DNA of 64,000 bases from an uncultured Planctomycetaceae bacterium. Its GTDB lineage: Bacteria; Planctomycetota; Planctomycetia; Planctomycetales; Planctomycetaceae. How positions within the stretch are numbered: the first letter of the stretch is position 1; the number at the start of each line of letters is the position of its first letter. Of the stretch, positions 17,901 to 29,900 are shown piece after piece. The translations under genes and the position numbers were made by a program. The stretch is from NCBI GenBank assembly GCA_943787265.1, contig CALSLT010000050.1:1-64000 (forward strand), in the 5' to 3' direction. Below the pieces are notes generated by a model. It saw nothing but the letters and a program-made list of their open reading frames with translations. It was not told the DNA's origin and did no database searches.

Positions 17901-20900
17901 CCTGATCCTCGTGCGGAAGACGCTGGAGTTGTTACCATCAACTTCACTGAACCGGTTTCCAATGTCGACATCAATGACTTTCGGTTTACGCGAAACGGGT
18001 TTCCTGTTGACATCAGCACAATCCCGTTGATTCAAGTAACGCCGTCTCAGTACACGATTGACCTGAGCAGCGTGACTCAGGTCGACGGTGATTATGAATT
18101 GACGCTCGACAATGCGGCGCCGGAAGCACAAATTGCGCCAATCACACCGGATCCTATATTTTCTGACGCTGGGGTCGTGACGGTGGCGTTCACTGAGCCT
18201 GTTACTGGCGTCGATATTTACGACTTCACACTTTCTCGCGATATTGGTGACGGAGTTGGATTCACGTCAGTTGATCTGAGTGAGACGGGAGCCAATCTTT
18301 ATGTTAAACAGATTTCGCCCTCGATCTACACAATTGATTTGAGTACGGTCACTGATCCCGTAGGCGACTACCGTCTGGATCTGCTGGATGCGTTCTCAGG
18401 GGCAATTAATACTGCGACGTCGGATGGCACAAACCCCGTTAACATTCTTGCGATTAACCACGGACTTGCCACCGGCCAGACGGTGAGTATTATCGGTCTA
18501 GCTGGCCTTGTTGCTGACGATGACTATCGCATCACGGTTGTTGATGCGGACAATTTTGTATTGAACGGAACAGCGGGGACGGCTGCTGGAACCGACGCGT
18601 TTGGAGGCGTCTTTTCGTTTGATCCGGATATCATCGACGGAATTGGATTGACGCTCGCAGATTTTGCTACGGAAGCATGGAGTCGGTCTAACCTGGCTCC
18701 GACCGGGCAGATTGTGGATATCTCACTGGATCCGCGCGATACAGGCGTGCCTGAGGTTCGCGTGGTCTTCAATGAGCCGATCAGGACCACCACTCTGGGG
18801 CTTGATGACTTTATATTGACTAGAGATATTGGGAACGGTCCGTTCCCGGTAAGCCTGGCTGGGGCGACTCTTATTCCCGATCCCAACTTCACAGAAACGA
18901 TTTCAGTCTCGTTGAGCCCGGTGACGGTGTCGACTCAGTTCCTGATTCAAAACCTGGCTGACGAAACGGACGATTTTGGCAGTTATCGTTTGACGCTGAA
19001 TACAAACGGGTCACCGATACTTGATGTGTCGAACACTGAACTTGCTTTTGCGGACTTCGATGAGTGGGTCGTAATCCCGGAAGGTCCTTCTCCGACACTT
19101 GCAGTTTCGGATCCAGGTGTGCCGGACGATGTCAATGGCACGACTGGTACTTACAGCGATTCTGTGAAGTCGGCGTTTTTGAACTTTGATGAGCCAGTTG
19201 TCGGAACGCCAGAACCCGAAGATTTGCTGTTGATTCGGACCAATCCGGACGGCAGCATCGAACAGTTGGATCTGTCGGCAGTTACTGTTTCTGTCTTTAC
19301 GCCCGGAATCTCATTCACGGTATCGAATCTGGAATCGGTTACTGAGGATGCTGGTGGCAACCCCATTGATGGTACCTATCTGCTGCGACTCAGCCATGTC
19401 AACGATCAAAGTAGTCCTAGCCAACTTATGAATGGCGGCGGCGAAGCTCTTGCAATTGATGCGATCGTCCCGTGGATCATTGACTCGACGCGTCCTACTG
19501 CGAATCTCTTCAATACGGAGTCGTCTCCGGAAGCAACGGACTTCGCGCCGAGTCCTCGTGTCGACGACGATGCTGGTGTTATTACACTTGAGTTTTCGGA
19601 GCCAGTGACCGGAGTCAATCGATTTAATGCTGCTATGGATTTCACTCTGGAACTCGACCGTGGAGACGGAAGTGGGTTTGTTGACATCTCCAACCAGTTG
19701 GTGGGATTGACTGTTCGGCCAGTTGATCCGATCCTCCGAAGTGGTGCAATTGCGGACCCATTCTTTGGTGGCGAAGTATTTGCGTCACGCTACCTGTTGG
19801 ATCTAAGTAGTGTTGCAACTGGGCTTGGCGATGATGGCAACTTCCGTCTTACGGTAGACGGTAACTTTGTAGATATCACTGGCAATGAATTTCTGGCCGG
19901 TCCTGATCCTGATCCGACCGATGAGTTTGTTCCGCCGCCAATCATCGAGGAGTGGGTTCGTCTGCCGATCGAAACGCAGCAGCCTACGGCGATTTTTGAC
20001 TCAGAGTTTTCCAATAATCCGTTGCAACTGGAAGCTAGAGAGCGATTCGTAATTGATACGGTGGCCCCTGAAGTGGTATCCGGTTCGGTAAATGTTGATC
20101 CGAATCCGAGAAACGCAGCGGTTGGCGTTATACCGATCAACTTTACAGAGGACGTTACAGGCGTTGATATCAACGATTTTGAACTGCGGCGAGACGGCAG
20201 TACGGTTTCGTTTGCCGGGTTAAGCGTTATTCAGGTATCGGCATCCAGATACACGATCGACCTGAATCTGGTGACCGGGGCGCCGGGATCATACGAGTTG
20301 TTTCTTGATGGGGACGGCTCACTGATTGAGGATGCAGCGGGGAATGCTGTGTCCGCGACTCTGGCTTCGCTCGACAGTTGGGTCACGGATATTATCGGCC
20401 CTGTAGGCAGCTTTGTGACGGTTTCGTCACCGCGGATTGACGTCCCTGCTGCAGTGCAGCTTGATTTCACCGAACAAGTGACGGTCGCGGGTGTCGACGT
20501 GTCCGATTTTACACTGCGTCGAGATACTGGGAGCGGTTTTCAGGTCGTCGATCTGAACGCTGCTGGTGCTACCGTCGTTCCGCTGGATGAGGTTGCGGGA
20601 CTGGCGACGATGTTCTCAATTGATTTGAGTGGAGTTTCGGATGTTGAAGGTACCTATCGCCTGACGTTAAACGCGGGCTCTTCCGGGATCGTGGATGCCT
20701 CGGGAAATGTTCTTGCTTTAAGTCGGACGGTTGAATGGCAGGTTGATCTGACGCCGGCCATTGTTGACATCATCGACATTGCTCCAGATCCTCGCACAAC
20801 GGCCGTCGAACTCGTCAACATTATCTTCCGGGACAGTGTGACTGGCTTCCCTGAAGGTGTCGTGAATTTTGATGTTACCGACTTGGTGCTCACGCGTGGT

Positions 20901-23900
20901 GGCGTCAACGTTCCATTGAATTCTCTGCCGGTTGGTGATCAACTGACACAGCAGACACCAAGTCGTTACACGATCAACCTGAGTTCAGTAACTGGTATCG
21001 ATGGCAACTATGAACTGACAGTCAATATCAGCGATATCACGGATCTTGCAGGTAATCCTCTTATTCAGGATCCCGCCGACGCGGCGCTCATTGCGGGGGA
21101 AGCGGCTCAGGACGCTTGGTTTACCGGTGTTGATGTGGCTCCACCGACAGTCACTCAATTAAACGTTGCGCCTGACCCAGGCAATCAACTCACGGCTAAC
21201 GCCGGGGTCGTCACCGTTGGGTTCTCTGAAGACGTTGCGAGTGTTGGTTTGGGTGATTTTCGGCTGTTTCTTGATCCAGACTCTGCGGGGCCAGACCCTG
21301 CCGTCCTCGTTGACCTTGCGGCTGGAGGCGTAACGGTCTCGCCTGTTCCAGGGACGGCTGCTCAATACGCAATCGATCTCACCAATGTGACAGATGCCGC
21401 AGGCACTTATGAACTGCAAGTGGTGACGGCTGAGATGGACGTTCAGGACAGGGCTGGCAACCTGTTGGAAGAAGTCGTGGCTGCCTCTGGAGTAGCTGGT
21501 AGTGATACGTGGGAGCGAATCGTTCAGCCTCCGACTGCAACCATCAGTACCGTGTTGAGCCCTCGACTTCGTTCTGTTGGTGAATTGACTATCACGTTCT
21601 CCGATCCAGTCATGGGTGTCGACCTGACTTCCGGCGCGAGCGACTTCCGTCTTACACGGGACGCCAATACCACAGACGGTATTCCCGGTCAGCCAGTATC
21701 GTTGAGTGGCGTCTCTGTCGTTCAATTGACGGACACGCTTTATACGATCGACTTGACGTCAGTTACCGGCGTTGACGGGTTCTATGAATTGACGTTAACG
21801 GATGGCGGTAATATCCAAACAATCGGCGCGCTGCCGAATGACTTTATCTCACCGATCGTTCGGAGCTGGACGACAGAAACCACAATTACTGTTAACACGT
21901 TGGTCGATTCAGATGACGCAACTCCAGGTGATGGAGTCGTTGCAGACGCGGGTGGTGCCGTGTCTCTGCGAGCAGCGATCATGGAAGCCAATGCTCTGCC
22001 AGGCGCTGATACTATCGTGCTGCCAGCCGGTACGTACACTCTCACCGACGTCGGCCCAGGGGAAGATTTTGCTTTCAGTGGAGACCTTGATGTCCGCGAC
22101 AGTCTCACCATTATTGGTGATGGAGCCAGTACGACGACAATCGACGCGTCAGCATTAGGCGAGCGAATCTTTCAGGTGTTCTCCGGAGTTCAGTTTGATC
22201 TGTCAGGCGTGACGTTGACTGGCGGGAGTGTTACCGGAAGTGAAGACGGTGGAGCAATTCGTTCCACTGGTACCGTCACCATTTCGGATTCAGCTATCGT
22301 CGGGAACACATCAGAAGATGACGGTGGCGGTATCAATAATTCCGGTGTTTTGACGATCAATCGCACATCAATTGCTGACAATACCGCAGGGAGCTCCGGA
22401 GGAGGTATTCGCAATTCGGGCACGCTCACTATTCTCAGCAGTACTATTGGTGGCATCGTTGACGAAACTTCGGATCTGCGAAATCGTTCTCGGCTTGAAG
22501 GAGGCGGGTTGATTAATGTTGGAAGCGGATCGACCACGATCGTCAACAGTACGTTTTCGGGAAATATTGCAGAAGTCGACATTTTCGGAAGCGGTGGGCG
22601 AGGAGCCGCGATCAGCAACAGAGCCACACTATCATTATTGAACTCTACGATCACGAACAACGAAGCTGATGTCGAAGGTGGTGGTGTCTTCAGTGCTGGA
22701 ACTACGGTGTCTACAGATGTGCGAAACACGATCATTGCCGGTAATGCTGCCGATTCTTCTGGCGCTGATATCAGCGGAGCGTTTACCTCTTCGGGAAACA
22801 ACTTCATTGGCGACCGAGGGGCAGTCACCGTCTTTGTGAATGGTGTCAATAACGACCAGGTCGGTACCACTGGTGCTCCCGTTAACCCGTTACTGGGAGA
22901 ACTCACCAATAATGGTGGCCCCACGTTGACACACGCTCTCCTTTTGGGGAGCCCGGCGATCGATGCTGGCGATAATACAGGTATCTTTTCGTTTGATGCT
23001 GACCAGCGTGGATCTTCGCGTATCCTGGATGGTGACGGCAATGCGACGCCGGCTGTTGATGTTGGATCAACCGTCGATATTGGAGCATTCGAGTTCGGTG
23101 GACTGTTTGTCAATGATTCGCGCGACCTGCCGGATATTACTCCTGGCGATGGATTACTGGACGTTGATCCGTTTACCGACGGTGTCCAGATCACACTCCG
23201 TTCGGCGATAATGGAAGCAAATGCGCAGCCCGGTGAAAACACCATCATCGTGCCTGCTGGTAACTTTGTTCTGACACAGGATGAAATTGATACGTTTGGC
23301 CCAGAAGTAAACTCGTTCACGCTTGACGTGTCGGTCGTCGATGTCGGCACTGCAGATCTGCAATTCTCAGAGCAGGTCACAGGTGTAGATGTTACTGACT
23401 TCACACTGAATGAGACACGTGCGATTCAGAGTGTGTCAGATAGCGGCGTGGGGCCAGTCGTCATTACGACCACGTCTACTCAGGGGCTTGTGTCGGGTGA
23501 CATTGTGACGGTCGCTGATGTGCTCGGGAATACATCAGCGAATGGAACATTCACAGTCACCGTGATCGACGGAGCGACATTCAGTCTGAATGGGGCGGTC
23601 GGAAACGGCGACTATATCGGAGGAGGCCAATGGTCTCGAAATGTTGATCTCGTCGCAGCCGGCATACTTGTTGAGCAGGGAAGTCCGACTGACTTCTCCA
23701 TTGATCTCAGTTCTGTGACTCAGGCGGACGGTCAGTACATTCTGACTTTGACCGCGGCCGGCTCAGGAATTCAGGATGTCCTTGGCAATGCACTGATTGA
23801 TGACGCGACAGTTGCTACCGTCCGAGGTACAGACAGCTTTGTGCCAACGGTGGCAATCGTCCCGGTTCAGCCCGATCCGCGTTCGACTGCCGTTACCGCA

Positions 23901-26900
23901 GTCAATGTGAATTTCTCTGAGAATGTTACCGGCGTTGGTGCGTCTGATTTTACGCTGACGCAGTCTCAGGCAATTCTCGGGACCAGTGGTCTGGGCGTCG
24001 GTCCGATCTCCGTTGTTACAGGGTCTACTGCTGGGTTGACGAGTGGGTCTTTCGTTACAATTGCGGGAGTTAACGGAAATCTTGCGGCTAATGGTACGTT
24101 TACGATCACCGTGGTCGATGCAACCACATTTACTCTGAACGGAACTGTTGGGGACGGAGCATACTCGGGCGGAGGTCAGTGGACGCAGGATATCAACCTT
24201 GTCGCAGCAGGAGTCACCGTACAGGGTGTTGGTGGCAGTGCGTCAGAGTACACAATTAGCCTTGGAAGCGTTACGAACGCGATCGGGACGTATGTTCTGA
24301 CGCTTGATCCGCTTAACTCTTTCATTCAGGACACGGGTGGTAATCTTCTTCTGGTCGGTGCAACGGACACATGGACAATCGTGCCGGACACCACTGCCCC
24401 GACAGGTATGATTGTCGACGTTCGTCCGGATCCGCGGATCAACGATGCCGGGCTTGTCACAATCGAGTTCGACGAACCAGTGGTCGGTCTGGATATTTCA
24501 GACTTCACTCTGACGCGTGATATTGGTGGTGGTGCAGTCGCCCTTGATATCAGCGGGTTGGCTGTGAACTCAGTCGGCGGCAGCATGTCTGATTACACAA
24601 TTGATCTGAGTACGGTAACAGGAGCCGATGGAACGTATACACTGACACTTGTCGCTACGGATTCGGATGTTCTTGATTTGACGGGCAATTCGCTTGTGTC
24701 CGACGACGCAGACACCTGGACCGTCGGAGAAGATGGAGCTGCGACTGGAGACCTCGACATTACGGACACGTCCGGTCGCCTGCGAATCATGGGAGCTGGT
24801 TCTGCTCAGACGGTCATCAACGCCAACAATCTTGATCGAGTTTTTCATATCCTCGATAATGTGGTATTGGAAGTCATTGATGTCACCGTGACCGGTGGAC
24901 TGGTCGAAGGCGGTGGGAATGGTGGCGGAATTCTTAACAGCGGACAGCTTCTGGTGTCCGGGTCGAGCATTACTCGTAATACGACAGGCGGAGACGGTGG
25001 CGGGATTCACAGCGACAGTGCAGGCCAACTGACTCTTACTGCATCGACAGTCAGTAATAACGCCGCTCAGTTCGGCGGTGGCGTGTATAGTGATGACGAC
25101 TCAACACTGACTCTTGCCAACGGAACGGTAATTGCTGGCAACACTGCAACTTTCGACGGAGGGGGCATCTACAACGACCGTCGCGGGCTTATTACGATTG
25201 GCGACAGCTCCGTTCGTGCGAACACGGCAGGTCGCGATGGCGGCGGATTCTATGTTAATGATGTTTCAGTGACGACAGTCACTGACTCGGTGTTCGAAGA
25301 CAACACGGCAACTCGCAGTGGTGGTGGGATCTTCAACGAGCAGACGGCATCGTTGATACTTACCAACAGCACGCTTACGAATAATGACTCCGGATTCGCT
25401 GGTGGTGGTCTGTATAATGACGACGGTACTGTATCGGTCGCAGACAGTTCAATTACATTGAACACTTCGTCGTTCGACGCCGGAGCAATCTTCAATCAGT
25501 CGGCAGGAGTCATAACGGTTACCGATTCCACGTTCTCAGCAAATCAAGCGGCACGAGATGCGGGTGCAGTTAAGAATTTCGGAACATTAACGCTTTCCGC
25601 GAGTAGCTTCGGTTTAAACCAAGCTGGGCGTGACGGTGGAGCCGTTCAGAATCTAAATGTTCTTGATGTGACGAATTCAGAATTCGTCGGAAACTCTGCA
25701 GAGCAAGGTGGCGCGATTCAGAACAATGACATTGCAGTTTTGACCGTGACCGGTACGACGTTGGAAGGCAATGTGGCGACTCTACGCGGCGGCGGGGTGC
25801 ATAATACCAGCACTGGGCGGGCGACGATCCAAGACACTACGTTTGCTGCGAATGCAGCCGGAACAGACGGGGGTGGCATTTACCATGACTCCGACGATGT
25901 CGTAAGTGTCTTGCGAAGCACGCTTTCCCTTAATACTGCGGCTGGCAATGGGGCAGGAATCAACAATCAACGGGTTATGACCGTTGTGAACAGCACGGTG
26001 TCTGGGAATGCTGCTGGTGGTGCTGGCGGTGGTTTGTTTAACGGCGAGTCGTTAACGATTACTCAGAGCACGATCTTTCAGAACTCAGCGGCGGGAGTCG
26101 ACACAGACAATGACATGACGCCGGATGCGTTTGGTGGTGGAGTCTTCAATAACGCTCCGTTTGATCCGGTGACTGTTAAAAATACGATCATCGCGGGCAA
26201 TTCTGGTGGACTTGATCCAGATGTCGATGGATTCGGATTTACTTCCTCAGGAAATAACCTGATCGGCGACATTGGTGGTGGCACTGGCTTCACAGATAAC
26301 CTGGCAGGAGACATTGTTGGATCACTTGGGACGGCAGTCGTTGACCCGCAGTTGGGCCCACTTTCTAACAATGGCGGGCCGACACTGACCCATGCTCTAC
26401 TTTCGGGCAGTCCGGCACGGGATGCTGGGAATAACGTCAACCCGCCTACGACCGATCAACGTGGCTTCTCACGTATTGTTGACGGTGACGGAAACGGGAT
26501 CGCTACGATTGATATCGGGGCCTACGAATCTGGATTCGTCAGCAACAGTTTCACTGACACAGTTGATGTGTTCCCTGGCGACCGAGTAAGTGCTGATTCC
26601 GATGGATTCAGTTCGTTGCGGGCCTCGGTTATCGAAGCCAATACGTTGCCTGGCAATAATACAATTGTTCTTGGTGCCGGTGAATTCACGTTGTCAGTTC
26701 CTGGGCGAGACGAAGACGGAGCCCTGTCGGGTGACTTGGACATTACGGACAATCTGACAATCATGGGGGCCGGTGCGGGTGAAACCATTATCGATGGAGC
26801 TAGCCTTGACCGTGTTTTTGATGTCCACCCTGGAGTGACACTAAACCTCAGTGGTGTCACAGTCATTGGTGGATTTGCCGAGGCTGGGGGGGGGATTCGT

Positions 26901-29900
26901 AATCGTGGCGTCCTGTTCATTGACGGAGTGCGAATCCAAAGCAATACCGCCGATTTTGGTGGCGGTATCTTTACTGGAAATGTCGTTGCCTCGCTGGAAT
27001 CAGCAATCGACAATGTCGTGACGACATTGATCGTTGTCGATGGGACGGTACTTCCTCAGAACATTCCGTTCACGATTGTCGTCGACAACGAACAGATGAC
27101 GGTAACTGGAATCAGCGATGATGTATTGACGGTCACCCGCGGCGTCAATGGGACGACGGCCTCGACTCATGTTGCCAGTGCGAATGTCACGGTCGAAGGG
27201 CGGACTACGATTACAAACTCGTTGGTTGGTGGTCGGTTCAACCCAATCGACATGGTCGATGAAGGAAATCACGCGAATGTGCAGGGAGGTGGGCTGTTTA
27301 ACGAAGGCATTCTCGTTGTCAGTTCATCAGTAATCTCTGGCAATCAGGCCAATGCTCAAGGTGGCGGTGTATTCAATGACGGAACCGCAACATTTACCGC
27401 AACCACAATTGGCGGCATCGATGTTGGGAATGATCAATTTGGCAACGTTTCCGATTCTCGTGGTGGCGGTATTTACAATATTCACCGCTTTGGTGAGTTG
27501 GCGACCGGCATTAATGATACGGCGATTACGCTGACGGTTTCTGATGTGTCCGCATTCCCGACAACTCCGTCGTTCGACTTGCGTATTGGCAGCGAGGAAG
27601 TGCGAGTCACAGCGATTGCGGGAAACTCTTTCACCATCACTCGAGGTGTGAATGGGACTTTGGCGACCGATCATCCTCAGGGTGAGATCGCATCGCTCAT
27701 TGGTCAAAGTGAGTTGACAATCACTCAGAGCACAATTGCTGGAAACAGATCTAGTTCTAACGGTGCCGGTGTCTTCAACGGTGATGAGCTGATCGTTTCG
27801 GGCAGCACGTTCTCTGGGAATCAGGCTGGCGGAGTTGGTGGAGGTATCGCAACAGTCGGTGCTACGACGATCAGAAATACGACGGTCACCGCGAACTCAT
27901 CAGTGACACGAGGCGGTGGGATCGCGAATGATGGTTCAAATGAAGTGCGACTCCGTAACACGATTGTCGCATTCAACACTGGCTCAGCCGCCACGACGCC
28001 TGACAGTGATACTCGCGGAGTGTTCATTTCCGAAGGCACCAACCTCATTGGTGACGTCGGCATAGCGACAGGCTTTACGAATGGAGTCAACGGAGACCAG
28101 GTTGGCTCGACAGCAAGTCCGTTTGACCCAGTGTTAGGGCCACTATCAGACAACGGCGGTCCGACTCTGACGCACGCTGTGCTGTCAGGTAGTCCGGCAA
28201 TCGATAGTGGAGACAATACTGGCGGCCCGGATGAGGATCAGCGCGGTGAACCTCGTCCAACAGACACGAGTGCAGACATCGGTGCCTTCGAGTTGGGTGG
28301 CGTTTCAATCCTGATTGATTCGGTCTCAATCGCAGAGGGAGCATCCGGCCAGACACCGATGGTCTTCAACCTTCGCTTGTCACGTCCGACTATTCAGCCG
28401 GTAAGCGTCAACTACTCGGTGATCGCAGGTTTGGTGATTGTTGATCCGATGACAGGTGGAAACGTCGGCAACACTGCTCTGGCCGGCAATGACTTTCTGC
28501 CGGATATGGGGACGATCACGTTTACTCCAGGTGAACTCGTGGCTTCGCTGACAGTGCTTGTCAATGGCGACACGATGATCGAGGCGGACGAGACATTTGA
28601 CGTCGTTCTCTCCAACCCTGTGAACGCGATTCTGGTTGATGGGATGGGAGCAACTCAGGCGACAATCGCAGGGACAGGGACGATTCTCAATGATGACACG
28701 TCCGTTTCGATTGATGATGTCGTGCAGCGTGAATTGGATTCAGGAACGTCCACTTTCGATTTTACAGTGACTCTTTCCGAGTCAACAGTCGAAACGGTGG
28801 CGGTCGATTTTGCTACGTCAGTCGGACCAGGGCCGAATGCAGCTACAGCTGGTGTGGATTACCAGGCACAGGCTGGTACGCTTACATTTGCACCAGGTGA
28901 AACGTCGAAGACTGTTTCGATTGTTGTTGCCGGTGACACTTCTTCTGAAGTCTTTGAAACATTCGCTGTTGATCTGACGATCGCGTCCAGTTCAGCTCAA
29001 TTACTGGATGGGCAGGGGCTTGGTACGATCCAGAATGACGATGTTCGACTCGTCATTGTTGGTGGTATGGTCAACGAAACAACAGGTGTTGATACGGTGT
29101 TGCCATTCACTGTGACGATGGTTGCAGATGACGGGGTCACTCCCGTTCAGAATGCTTTGGCAGTGGAAGTTGACCTGAGCACAGCAGACGGAACCGCGAC
29201 GGGTGGGGCCGACTTCACGGCTCTGGCCGGCCAGACCGTTACGATTCCGATTGGAATGACCTCTGTCACTCAGAATGTGGCGATCATCGGTGATTCAGTC
29301 TTCGAAGGTGGAGCCACGGGTACCGCTGAAGAATTTACACTCGGGTTCGATACTGGGACTGTCACACTTGGGGGGGCTTCCTACACCGAAGTTGTAACAA
29401 CGCTCGGCGTGCCCGCAACAGGTAGTATTGTTGATGACGAGCTGCCTCCGACTGTCTGGGTTATTCGTGCTACGGCCGCCAATCCGACGACGACCGGCGA
29501 ACTGTTCCGTGACGGAACCGACGATGGCATGTTCAATCCGTTGTTCGTGCGGGACTTTGATCTGACTGGTAACACTGAAACAGTAAATGGCGACCCAGGC
29601 ACACAGAACGACCGGTTCATTGTGGACTTTGTGCGTGGTAACCCGATTCCGGACGGTGGCTTGGTGATTGACGGTGGAGACGAAACATCTGGCGACTCTC
29701 TGGAAATCGTCGATGGCTCTGCAACAATCACGTTCGACAGTGTCGTTTATACGTCGACTGGTGTTGATTCCGGCACGATCGTGATTGATGACGGCGTTAT
29801 GGTGCCGACTCGAACTATCACCTACGCAGAACTCGAACCAGTGCTCGACACGGTTGCTGCCGTTGATCGAACATTCACGATCAACTCGGTCGCCAATCCG

